Positions 1 through 10,396 of a stretch of DNA of 64,000 bases are shown here, in pieces. The position numbers and the translations under genes were made by a program. Numbering within the stretch: the stretch's first letter is position 1; each line of letters begins with the position of its first letter. The DNA is from Pohlia nutans (lineage: Eukaryota > Streptophyta > Bryopsida > Bryales > Mniaceae), in NCBI GenBank assembly GCA_022496805.1, contig CM040100.1, positions 21,419,009 through 21,483,008 on the forward strand, read 5' to 3'. The notes beneath the pieces were generated by a model. The model had not been told where the DNA came from, ran no database searches, and was given only the letters and a program-made list of their open reading frames with translations.

Positions 1-3000
1 AGGGCCGAGTGCTGTCATGTTGGTGAACGCTACCTTCCCACTGATGGTCCTACTGTTGTGGAGCGCTTGAATAGCCGCGCCTACATTGGCCAATTTTCTA
101 CGGATGGAACGCTATTTGTAGCCGGCTTCCAGGTGCGTTTTGAATTGATCATATCGTGAAAAATCAATAATTCAGATTGATGATGTGAATTCCTAAGCGT
201 CCACTGTGTATTTTCTGTAGTGTAGGAAAATTGGACCCCCTGCTGCAAATCATCTGTTTGTGTGAAAATGACTTCAGTTTGACACGATCGACACTGTTGA
301 TCTTGTAGTGTAGAACAAGAGCTTTAAAATGATGTATTGCAATCAGAAAACCGAGGTAAAATGAGAAAATGCCACTGTTGCAAAGTTCAGTGATGCAGAT
401 GGCCATATTGGGCGTTTTAGACGCTTAGGGGTTAAGGTAAGCCACCCTGTTTGTGCCACCAACAGTGTACATATCAATTTTTTTAATACAATGCAGTGAT
501 CACAAAGTGGTACCAATAGTCACATGGCACAAATAGGGTGGTTATTTTGTATCTGTGAAGAAGAACATTGCATGTGTTGGTAAAAAAGAAATAGAGTTGG
601 ACAAAAGCAAGTTTTCATATGACGTCGCCAAAAAAACATGAGACTTACTTTGGGCTTTAGGAGTTAACCAGGGTTTTTAATGACTCTATCCGTTTGATCA
701 TATTGTGAAAAATCAATAATTCAGATGATAACAAATTTTATTGATCACTAGAATCGGTGAAAAGGACTGTACGTGTTGGTCAAAGAATTAAATAAAATTG
801 GACAAAAGACAGTATCTATATGACCTACTTAAAACTGTTTAAAGAAAACATGAGGCCCACCTTCTTGGTCCTTTAGGGGTTAAATGTGCATATTCTCAGG
901 TATGATGTGTACAAGGCTTCGTCGTTGAATAGTAGGGTACTTGGTTGATCTTGGTTAGTAGTGCTGTATTTTGTGATTTTTGACCAGACTTTCAATGTCA
1001 AAAATATGATTTGAGAAACTTAGTGATTATCACATTTTGATGGAGTTCTTATCATAATTTTCTTGGTGGATCGCTTTCAAAAGGTTAGCCGGGAGTTGAG
1101 CTGAGGTTCTTATGTTTGTGGAGTCATTAGAAAATTGTCATGATTTGAATTGGCAATTTATGAATTCCTTGCAGCGTGTCAAATAGTCATTTATGATTTT
1201 TGTGTTGGCAAACAGGACCGATCAATCAGGATCTACAACGTCGAGAAGAATTGGGAAGTTCAGAAGGACATTCAAGCTCGTAATCTTCGCTGGACTGTTA
1301 CAGATACTGCTCTGTCACCTGATCAGCGCTTCCTTGTAAGTAGCTTTTGGGATACACGTTTCAAGAAAGTCTCTTTTGTTTATATAATGTTTCTGTTCGC
1401 TTACACGTTATATCTGGCTGTAGGTTGTGAGTTAGGCTTTTGTTGCCTGTCTAGTAAGAAGTGTCTCTGAGCAAAAATTTCTGCTATCTGGTACAGGTAT
1501 ATGCATCTATCACACCCATAGTGCACTTGGTTAATGTGGGTAGTGAAAGCGGCGGAGTGAAGTCTCTTGCGAATGTCACGGTAAGACTCTCATTCCCATC
1601 TCTAATTTACAAGGTTCATAGGTTCGTGCGAATACAACATGATTTATGTTATTTCATAGGTTTGTGTTATATTCACATGTATTACCACACGTTTGATGCA
1701 CAAAAACAGTGTCGTTACAATGCTTACTAAAAACGTATGGTGTATGTACTTTAATAGTACAAATATGATATCCAAAATGCACGACAACCACACTGATAAC
1801 GTTACAGAAATGACGGGTATTGTTTTTGCATCAATTTAGTACGTAGAATGCACGTAACATGTGCGAATATGGCACGACGTCTATACACACAAAAACAATG
1901 CGATGACTAGTGTTTTTACGTGGCAAGCCACATTTGAGATGGGCCGAAGAATCAGGCTTGTGTAGAGACGTATTCTCACCTATGTGAATATTTTTCTCTT
2001 TTCTGAACTTTGATGTGGATTGCCTGTTGATATGTGATGCTGGTTTAGTTGATTATGATTCATACTTTTATACATCTTTTACTAATTGATTGAGAAATCA
2101 AGGGGTGCAGGATATTCATGAAGGCCTGAACTTTGCGTCCGATTCCAGAGGGGAGGCAGCCGTTTTCGGACTGTGGTCACTGCAGTTTTCTGAAGACGGC
2201 CGTGAGCTTGTGGCTGGCAGCAATGATAAGTGCATATACATTTATGACTTGGAGGCTAACAAACCAGTTCTACGGATCCATGCTCACAAGGTCTGGTTTC
2301 ATTAAAAAACACTGGGTTACGTGCTTCGTAGGTGTCTGGCTAAGCTTAGATATATACGCTGTAAATGTGTAGCACCTATCTGTTTAGGTCCTTTGTGTGC
2401 AGGTCCAAGCTCTGGTGCTTGGAGGCATATTGCTTCAAAGTTGGGATTTTAGTTGTCTTCTGGGTAGTGGGGGTTAGACTGCTGCATCAGTCAGATATTC
2501 TTATTCTGCTAGAATATGAATGGTTAAAATGGCTCCTTTTTTTTTTTCCCCCCTTTCCTCTTTCTACGTCAGTGTCGAGGTTCAAATCACAGAAAGGATA
2601 AACGAACTGTCTCTGAAATTGCGTTGTAATGACTGCAGGATGATGTGAACGCTGTGGTGTTCGCTGATGAGTCATGCCACCTGATCTACTCTGGAAGTGA
2701 CGATAACACCTGCAAGGTATCCATCTTTTTAACCCTTAGAAGCCTGAGTTGGGCCTCGCGGTTTTCTTTTAGCAGTTTTTGAGTAGGTCTTATGTGGACT
2801 TCTTCTTGTTTAGATATCTTTCTTTTTTGACCAAATTTTATATCACTGATTCTAGTGATATAAAATTTGGTCCCATCTGAATTGTGTTTTTCACAATATG
2901 ATCAATTGAAGTTGTCATTCTGAACCATGAATCCTTGGTCCTGACAAGGTAGAAGAAAACTCACCCTTAGAGTTGTTCTAGATAATCTACAATTGGCAGG

Positions 3001-5642
3001 GTTCCCGTTAAAACTGTCTTAAATGGCGTTTTTTTATTAACTTTCATTCAGATTGTGAGATTCTTAGTGACAAGTGAGTGTTTGTATGCTGTCAATAATT
3101 TTTCTGTTGGATGCTTAGGTATGGGATCGGCGTTGCTTCGGTCCAAGAGGACGATCTGCTGGACAACTCGTCGGGCATTTGGAAGGAATTACGTTCATAG
3201 ATAGCAGAAAAGACGGTCGTTACTTTATTTCCAATGGCAAGGATCAGACCATTAAGTTGTGGGATATTCGGAAGATGACATCAGGCCCTACACCGTGCAA
3301 GTTAGTTTCTAAACTTCAAGCTTGACTGAGCAATTTTTGAAATTTCATTCATAAAGCTACAAGTGCTCTTTTCTTGTAGTTTGGGGTGAATTTTAACCCC
3401 TAAAGGACCAAGAATTCATTGTTTTAAAATGACAAATGCAATTGATCATATTGTGAAAAATATAATTCAAATGGGAACAAATGTAATATCACCAAAATCA
3501 GTGAAGAATATTGCATGTGTTTTTTAAAAGACAAATAAATTTGAACAAAAGAGCTGTACAGAGGACCTACTCAAAAATGTTGAAAAAAACATGAGGTTCA
3601 ATTCGGGTTTCTTGGTCCTCTAGGGGTTATTTGGCCATCATCTTTTCCTTTTATGAAAAGAAAAATGCTATCTACAATGTGCAAAACTGTCTTAGGGGAG
3701 GTTCTGATATTGACATTGTGCACCAGAAAAGCAAAAAAAATTCCTTCGTTTGCTTGGGATTACCGATGGATGGATTATCCCGGCATGGGTCGTGATGTAC
3801 GCCATCCATATGATCAGTCCCTCATGACTTACAAGGGTCATTTGGTGCTGCGGACTCTTATACGCTGCTACTTCTCTCCTCTGGCCAGGTATGATGAGAA
3901 TCTGAAAGAATTGTTTGTTAGGACCTGTTTTTAGTTTTGGGCATCTTTTTTGTATTCTCGATTGATGTCCTTTAACAAAGAATATTTTATATATTTTCAC
4001 TATCGTTTTGGACTGCTTTTTCTATGCTTGTATTCCCAATATCAATCTCTTCGTCACCACTACTGGATATTCTTGTGTTGAAATTGAAATGATGATAGGG
4101 AATGAGTGACTTACATTGACTGGTGGTATTGTTGCAGCACGGGACAGAAGTATATCTACACAGGCTCCCACGATGGCTGTGTTTACATTTATGACATGGT
4201 AATCTACAATTATTCCTCTCCGTCAATTTTTGCTGATAAAAGTATAATGTGAGATCAAGTGTTGAAATGTATTATTTATAGAACAGGGTTTTAGTAATAT
4301 TAGATTGTTTTGGGAACTTTTAGACAACGGCATAGAGAGAGTCTCCCCGTGCGATAATTCTTGAGGAGGTCTCCCTATGTATCATGGGGAATTAGTATGA
4401 TTACAGGGAGACCTCCTTATGGATCATGGCGAAGAGACTAAGGTAGTACCATCTATAACCGAGTGGAAATGTGGCCATCGAAGTTTGAATTTTTAACCAA
4501 AAGTTGGGAAAATCAGTGAGAAGAGAAACCAAGTGGAATTATTATTTATAGAATTATAAACAATTTCTAAAGATAATAGTCTTAGAGTCGTACACAAACT
4601 GCTCGACAATCAACCAAAGTTTGCTCATAATTGGCTCATAACTAGGCCTCAGGCCAAACACGAAGTTCCAAAACTGAGGAATCTTTCATACAAATGAACT
4701 ATTATGTTCATTTAAATGAACCGATAGCTTCATTTAGAACTACTCGTTGATGAAAGGGCATCGATTGGTTATGGTCTCCAGCTTGATGTGCATAGACTGC
4801 TTGTGAAAACATTGTTAGATGGCCCTTTGAACATGAATCCTACTGAAAACGATGTTATAATACCATTTGAACATGAATCTTACTGAAAACATTGTTAGAT
4901 GACCTTTTGAACATGAGTCCTACTGAAAACGTTGTTATATGACCATTTGAACATGAAGCGTACTGAAAATGTCCTTAACAAAATGGAAATTTACGTTGTT
5001 ATATGGTCATTTGAACATGAATCTTACTGAACATGTTGTTACGTGGCCATGTGAACATGAATCTCACTGATAACGTTATTATTTGGCTATTTGAACATTG
5101 TTGTGGATTTTCTGGATATTATGGATTTTGAACATGGTTGTGGATTGTCTGGATTTTGGACATAGTTGTGGATTGTCTGGATTTTGAACATGCACTATAA
5201 GAAATGCATGTTCAATATGACGTGATCAAAAGTGACGTATGACGTTTTTATGTTCACTTTGACATTAAAATGAACATGAAAACGTCAAAATTTACGTTAA
5301 AATGGACATAAAAATGAACAGTAACGTCACTTTTGATCGCGTCAGTTTGAACATATATTTCTTACAGTGATTGTTGTGGATTGCATGGATTTTGAACATG
5401 GTTGTGGATTGTGTGGATTTTGAACATGGTGGTGGAATGTGGATGAGCAGGCAACAGGAAAGCAAGTGTCAAGGCTGAGTTTCCACCGAGGCACAGTGCG
5501 AGATTGCAGCTGGCATCCCACAGAGCCCATGCTAGTGAGCAGTTCATGGGACGGCAACTTGGCCAAGTGGGAGCATCTTCACGGGGATAAACCCCGAGTG
5601 GAAGTGCCCCATGTAAGTTATGACGACTTCTTTGACGACTAG
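1..5642 (+). CDS. LEC14B / DCAF11-type WD40 repeat protein (5'-truncated by window)
   Basis: Nine exons, all GT-AG and phase-consistent: 1-132 (frame open from base 1), 1216-1335, 1497-1580, 2111-2290, 2639-2716, 3119-3300, 3727-3888, 4138-4198, 5451-5642 (TAG). They give 396 residues; the family is usually nearer 490, so roughly the first 90-100 residues lie upstream. Seen: a run of WD40 blades with conserved LEC14B segments, for example SPDQRFLVYASITPIVH, DGRELVAGSNDKCIYIYDLE, HLIYSGSDDNTCKVWDRR, ISNGKDQTIKLWDIRK and GSHDGCVYIYDM. Two WDxR signatures (WDRR, WDIR) match the DDB1-binding DWD box. Known: the animal relative WDR23/DCAF11 is a CUL4-DDB1 substrate receptor. Inferred: a substrate adaptor of a CRL4 ubiquitin ligase in nucleus or cytosol. 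The C-terminus ends in an acidic DDFFDD-type tail. Introns 1, 3, 5, 6 and 8 carry MITEs or tandem repeats. Family assignment is secure; substrate unknown. Confidence 0.93.
190..431 (-). mobile_element. Family-2 TTAA element (CTAAGCG ends), copy a
   Basis: One of four closely similar copies (others at 28404, 41565, 42107). Ends are CCTAAGCG (left, first bases mutated) and CGCTTAGGGG, followed by TTAA at 432-435. About 240 bp, no transposase. A spurious 80-residue reading frame runs through all copies. Confidence 0.75.
442..541. mobile_element. 100-bp MITE with 17-bp inverted termini
   Basis: Starts CCACCCTGTTTGTGCCA and ends TGGCACAAATAGGGTGG, imperfect inverted complements. Sits immediately after the family-2 element in intron 1. 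No coding capacity; superfamily not assigned. Confidence 0.7.
668..879 (-). mobile_element. Family-1 TTAA element, second copy in intron 1
   Basis: Shares the TTAA at 664-667 with the preceding copy and ends TTCTTGGTCCTTTAGGGG with TTAA at 880-883. Left end degenerate. So two family-1 copies lie in tandem across one TTAA. Confidence 0.65.
1597..1941 (+). mobile_element. MITE with CATCTC...GAGATG ends, copy 1 (intron 3 of WD40 gene)
   Basis: About 345 bp, from CATCTCTAATTTACAAGG to CACATTTGAGATG; strongly similar along its whole length to 29497-29852 in the kinase gene. It starts 16 bases after the 5' splice site at 1581. No target-site duplication recognised and no ORF worth calling; superfamily unassigned. 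Confidence 0.8.
2733..2953 (+). mobile_element. Family-1 TTAA element in intron 5
   Basis: Preceded by TTAA (2729-2732), begins CCCTTAGAAGCCTGAGTTGG and matches the family in the orientation opposite to the copy at 3397. Right end degenerate (TTGGTCCTGACAAGG). Contains a near-palindromic pair around 2840-2875 (TATATCACTGATTCTAGTGATATA). Confidence 0.7.
3397..3626 (-). mobile_element. Family-1 TTAA element, best-preserved copy (intron 6)
   Basis: 230 bp. TTAA at 3393-3396, then CCCCTAAAGGACCAAGAA; right end TTCTTGGTCCTCTAGGGG followed by TTAT. Terminal inverted repeat of about 18 bp with one or two mismatches. Non-coding. Confidence 0.85.
4360..4425. repeat. Short inverted repeat in intron 8
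   Basis: GAGGAGGTCTCCCT and AGGGAGACCTCCTT are inverted complements separated by about 30 bases. Could fold as an RNA hairpin in the pre-mRNA; no function assigned. Confidence 0.5.
4805..5105 (+). repeat. 40-bp tandem repeat in intron 8
   Basis: The anchor TTTGAACATGAATC recurs near 4829, 4869, 4909, 4949, 5013, 5053 and 5093: period 40 with one 64-base step. Unit contains TACTGAAAACGTTGTTATATG. Degenerate, non-coding. Confidence 0.8.
5096..5445 (+). repeat. ~28-bp tandem repeat (TTGTGGATTGTCTGGATTTT) split by a MITE
   Basis: Five or more units of a GTTGTGGATTGTCTGGATTTTGAACATG type flank the CACTA-like MITE at 5193-5369, which therefore inserted into the array. The last unit abuts the 3' splice site of the terminal exon. 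Confidence 0.7.
5193..5369. mobile_element. CACTA-like MITE in intron 8
   Basis: 177 bp, CACTATAAGAAAT at one end and ATTTCTTACAGTG at the other. A longer inverted repeat continues inward (GATCAAAAGTGACGT against ACGTCACTTTTGATC), so the element is nearly a foldback. CACTRTAAGAAA ends are typical of CACTA-derived elements; no clean 3-bp duplication (ATG/ATT). Confidence 0.75.
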
Positions 5643-7825
5643 TCAAGTCCCTCTCTCATCATTCCAAGTATACACACTCGCACCATTTATTCTACAGTCA
5701 TTGTGCCCTTCTTCCATAATGTTAGGTTCAATCTAGTGTAGCTGATGACATCCATTACTGTGAGTGAGGGCCAGTGTTTTGCCCTCTTGTATTACAAGTG
5801 AAGTGAGTGAGCTGTGTGACAAAGATCAGTCGCTCCGTCTTTAGTATTTGGGGATTGGCAGTGCCTCTATTGTATAGCTGTATGTGTATTGGAAAAGGAA
5901 AAGATGTAGTAGTGTCTGGAATTGAATTCGAGGTTTTGAGGCTTCCATTGAAAAGGTATTGTTTCCTCACTGTTAGTGAAACCATCATTTTGAAATAGAG
6001 TGGACTTCCTGCGGGTTTTTGCAGGGAGTCGAATTTCCATTCAAATTGTTTCACATTGTGCTAAATTACTTGGAATGTTAGAGATATATATATATTTTTC
6101 TTTTATCTCTTTAGTATCTTTATCTCTTGTAGTATAGGAGTGTAACCTTGATAATACGACACTTGATTAGGCAATATCTCAATTTTATGACACGTTTTTG
6201 CACACTTGAACTTTTGTAGTCTCAAATCCTCTTATCCATGTCGAGTCCCATTTATGTTGGGCTTTTACTTTGACCTCTTCACAATGAATGTATTTGACAA
6301 TGCAATGAAGTTAGATTATTTACTTTAACTAATTGCACCTCTACAAACTCAAATTTGTAATGAAAATTAAAAGTATGAGGTTTAGATTTGAAAATATCGA
6401 GGTTTGAAGCTCATCAAAGGGAGAGTAACTTTGGCCCGTAGGGCCAACGTGAATGAAGAGTATGTTGCGGGAAGTGCTACCAACTTGGCTACCAGGACCA
6501 AGATAGCATGTGCTACCCTTGATGCCCAAAGCTCATCAAAGTTTTTAGCAAGAGTGTAACCTATTCCATTAGGTGAATTACAAATCTTTCTATTTTAATT
6601 TGTGAAAGCTACTAGAAGTTTCTCTTATAAATTTTGTGATTCAAAAATGATTAAATATAGAGAACTGAATTGAATAGAGGATGAAATTCAACATGTATAT
6701 GTGATGTTTAGGTGTATTTGGAGTTTCATTCTTTACTCAACTCAATCTTCCTCTTGGGGTTGCAAAATCAATGTAAAGCATGTAGTGCCTTAGGAGGTTC
6801 AAAATTGAGTTTACTTTTGTATTTTCAAGGTTATGATTAGTTTAATGGTATATATTTTATAATTTTATACAACTTTTAGAAATGAATGAACTCATCATCA
6901 ACTCTTGACATCTATACTTCTTTTTGTGTTGCTCCAATGTCTAAATTGATTAGAAAATTTAGTTCAAAAGTTCCAATTAGTAAAGTATTATAGAATTACT
7001 TTGTTGAATTGTCAAATACATTCATTGGGAGGATGTCAAAACAAAAACATGTGATGAAATCGAAGTTGAGATCTAAAAGAGATTATGACATTTGACATTG
7101 TGACACTTTAGAACCCCCCTTTTGTCGTATTATCATACTTTGTAATCTATGATAAACACAAATTAGGATTCTGATTCTTTTGACAGGGACTTCATTCCCA
7201 TCTTGTCTCTCATGTGCCGCTCTACGGCACTTGTTCTCATACCCTCTTGAATTTGCCGTCCTTTAGGATATGAGGTATGTTCTTGTTCATGTACAGTATA
7301 GTACAATAGAGTATAATGTCAATACAATTTATTTACTTGTTTGCTTTGTTTTCTTAATTGGTGATGGACTTGCTTGCACTTGTTCTCGGGCCACTTATTG
7401 AACTTCTATTTTGTTATGGACAATTTAGAGGTTTTTGATGTTGATGTTGTTATGGGGTTTTGAAAAATATTAGGGAAGTTGAAAAAGATGACCCTAGCCA
7501 ATTGTAATAAACAATATCAAAGAACTTTGGTCACTTTCCTTGTGTTAATTTCATAAAAAACACCCATTTCGTTAAAAGTGCACATGCCCCTCTAAAATTG
7601 CACATTGTAATTTTTTTGGTAGAACAGTGTATGAATGAGAAAAGCATAAATATGCTCTGGAAATATATGCCGAAAAATAATGTAATTCTTGAATTAAACC
7701 ATTGGCAAAATTTGACCTCCATGCAGTTATTTAAGTTTTTTCAAATTATGTTTTTAGATTTTTGAGAGTTTAGGTTTATGCTTTTGGAGTGTTGTAGATT
7801 TCATATGTTTTCATGTATACACTAT
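5643..7825. other. 3' flank of WD40 gene and intergenic DNA, no gene seen
   Basis: AT-rich. The first few hundred bases are presumably 3' UTR of the WD40 gene; no clear AATAAA decides the end. The only structured piece is the SINE-like segment at 6410-6540. No ORF with coding character on either strand. Confidence 0.6.
6410..6540 (-). repeat. Dispersed repeat, possibly tRNA-related SINE
   Basis: The reverse complement resembles 37040-37160 (+): shared GGGCATCAAGGGTAGCA, then CAAGTTGGTAGCACTTCCC, then ACTCTTCATTC. The segment TAGCCAAGTTGGTAGCAC looks like a pol III A box; a B box is not convincing. Assignment as SINE is inference. Confidence 0.35.
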
Positions 7826-7840
7826 ATGCCTAACCCTCCA

Positions 7841-8000
7841 CTAGTACAAATTTTGTCTGATGTGACATTCATTAATGACTAAATGTTTGTTGTGACTTGT
7901 CTGTAGTGATTCAAAATTGATTTTGAGTCACTAAAGACAAGTCACTGGAACGGATATTTAGTTATAAAAGACCTATCACATTGAACAAGATTTCTACTAG
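7841..8000. mobile_element. CTAGTA-ended MITE inside satellite, copy 1
   Basis: Ends CTAGTACAAATTTTGT and ACAAGATTTCTACTAG are inverted complements with few mismatches; inner inverted repeat around TTCAAAATTGATTTTGAGTCACT. 160 bp, non-coding. CACTAGTA start suggests a CACTA-derived MITE. Confidence 0.7.
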
Positions 8001-9102
8001 GGTCCATGACTTGCAATTATTGTGTAAACTACTAAGTGATGGGGTTAAACATACGCCCAACTTCTATCACTTTAACTAATTTTTGAAATACCAAGTAATG
8101 GGAGGTTAATAGGTTATGCATATGTCCAACACTCCAACACCTGGAATTAAAAATAATTATTATAGTGATTTAGGGGGTTAGACGTATGCCTAATCCCCCC
8201 AAAACTGCATCTAATAGCAAAACATAATATCGGAGCCGAGGTATACATATGATAACCTTGAAATACTTGGATGTCATAGGAAAATAAAATATCAGAGCGT
8301 TAGGCATATGCCTAACCCCCCAAACACTTACAATTTTCAACAAAATAAAATGTCTGAGGGTAAGGCACATGCGTGATTCCCAACACTTACAATTTTCAAC
8401 AAAATAAAATGTCTGAGGGTAAGGCACATGCGTGATTCCCAACACTTATAATTTTCAACAAAATAGAATAATTAAAGGGTTAGGCATAAGCCTAATCTTC
8501 CAACACTTAAAAATTCCAACAAAATAAAATGCCAGAGGGTTAGGCATACGCCTAATCCACCAACACTTCCATTATATAGCAAAATAAAATATGCCAGAGT
8601 TAGGCATACGCCTAACCCCCTATCACTTGAATTATTTGTTAAAATATCAAGTGATGGGGTTATGCATATGTTCAACCCATATCACTTGAAACATTTGTTA
8701 AAATACTAAGTAATGAGGGTTAAGCGTATGTTTAACCCCTATCACTTTAATTAATTTTAAAAATTACAAGTCATAATAATTGAAAGTAACCCGCCATCAC
8801 TTTCAATTATTATGTAAAATATTAAGTGATGGAGGTGGGCATATGCCTAACCTTCCATCACACTAATTAATTCTTAAAATACCCAGTGATGAGGGCTTAC
8901 GCGTATGCCTAAACTCCCCACTTGCAATTATTTTCTAGAATACCAAGTGGTAAGAGCTAGGCATAGGCTTAACTCCTATCACTTCAATTAATTATTAAAA
9001 TTGCAAGTGATGGGGGTTAAGCATATGCCTAAAACCCCGATCACTTGCAATTATTATGTAAACTACTAAGTGATGGGGGTTAGGCATATGTTTAACCCCC
9101 CA

Positions 9103-9262
9103 CTAATATAAATCTTGTTCAATGTGACATTCTTCAATGACTACATGTCCATTGTGACTTGTCTTTTGTGACTCAAAATTAATTTTGAGTCACTAAAAAT
9201 TAAGACATAATGAACATCTAATTATTAAAAACATGTCACATCAAACAAGATTTCTTCTAGTA
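9103..9262. mobile_element. CTAGTA-ended MITE inside satellite, copy 2
   Basis: 160 bp, matches copy 1 across its length (GTGACTTGTCTTTTGTGACT core, AACAAGATTTCTTCTAGTA right end). Both flanks are also homologous to those of copy 1, so element and satellite were probably duplicated together. Confidence 0.7.
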
Positions 9263-9760
9263 CCTATATGACTTACAATCATTATATAAACTACTAAGTG
9301 ACGGGTCAAACATACGCCTAACTCCTATCACTTTAATTAATTTTTAAAATACCAAGTGATGAGAGGTTATGCATATGTCTAACCTTTTAACAATTGGAAT
9401 TTTTTTTTAAAAGGGTTAGGCATATGCCTAACCCCCAACAATTTCATTCTATGGCAGAATATAATATGGAAGGGTCATACATTTGTTAACCTCCAAACAC
9501 TTGGATTTTATAGAAAAATAAAATATTAGAGGGTTAGGCTTATACCGAACCCCCTAGCAACACTTACAATTTCAAATAAAATAAAATACATGAGGGTTAG
9601 GCATGTGCCTGACCCACTAATACTTCATTATTTTAAAAAATAAAACATGGAAGGTTTAGGTATATGCCTAATCCTTCAACTCTTACAATTTCTAAGGAGA
9701 GTATAATATAGGAGGCTTAGGCATATGCCCAACTCCTAACACTTGCAATGGACTTCAAAT

Positions 9761-10396
9761 AAAATTTTAATTTGATTGTAAATCCATAAGTTTCACACCA
9801 TAGGTCCAAATTTTGCGAAATGACTTTTTTGCACCTCCTGTTGTCAAGCATATCCGAGTAAGTCTTGTCATTATAAATTTATCTATGTTTTAGTAAGTTC
9901 TGTCACTATAAATTTGAGTAAGTTTTGTCATAATAATGACATAATTTTACATTGTATGTCCCAAAGCATCGAAACAATTTTGTTGGTCGGGCAGATCTCA
10001 AGTTCTGAACGTTACATACAAACATTTCAAACAAACAAACAAACAAACACAAACAAACAAATCACCTAAATCCTCATTCTGAATGTCACGCCCAATAGTC
10101 GCATTACAAAGCACAACTCATATTACAGATTAAGTTATAACTCATATTCATTGCTCCGTTGTGTATAAAAAATGAGATTGTAATAAATTCTAATACTGAA
10201 GATGAATGTTCAAACACTACAGTTGGATGAATGTACTAATTCTTCAACCCTAACATTGTACACATTTTCTTACCTAGTTAGGGTTTCCAAATACCACCCC
10301 GCCATTGCTAATCTGTGTCCATGCTAGAGCATTCTTCATGATTACAGGCGGACAAGTAGAGTATTGCTCCCAGTGAGAGATTTTCAAAGATATTTC
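9761..10396. other. Spacer between repeat blocks, no gene seen
   Basis: AT-rich unique-looking sequence with an (AAAC)n microsatellite at about 10029-10061. No coding signal. Confidence 0.6.

Larger units (their letters stand above)
141..667 (-). mobile_element. Family-1 TTAA element, truncated and interrupted by two other elements
   Basis: Bases 141-185 match the inner part of the family-1 element (TGATCATATTGTGAAAAAT core) and 548-663 match its other end, finishing TTTAGGAG then TTAA at 664-667. The middle is occupied by a family-2 element (190-431) and a 100-bp element (442-541). About 45 bp of the outer left end is missing next to the exon. Nested insertion inside intron 1 of the WD40 gene. 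Confidence 0.6.
7826..9760. repeat. Palindromic ~60-bp satellite, block 1
   Basis: About 26 units. Each is an imperfect palindrome centred on GGCATATGCC, extended by GGGGTTA...TAACCCC and AAGTGAT...ATCACTT (about 40 bp), followed by about 20 bp of AT-rich spacer (CAATTATTTTCTAAAATACC type). Two 60-bp units near 8341-8460 are identical, showing recent tandem duplication. Two MITE copies (7841-8000, 9103-9262) sit in the array. The half-unit TATGCCTAACCCTCC at 7825-7840 marks the left edge. Confidence 0.88.

Noticed and set aside
164..406. 80-codon minus-strand frame recurring at 28345-28611, 41589-41795 and 42141-42389
   Set aside because: Same frame in four family-2 TTAA elements; conserved because the copies are recent, with no homology to a transposase and no support for translation.
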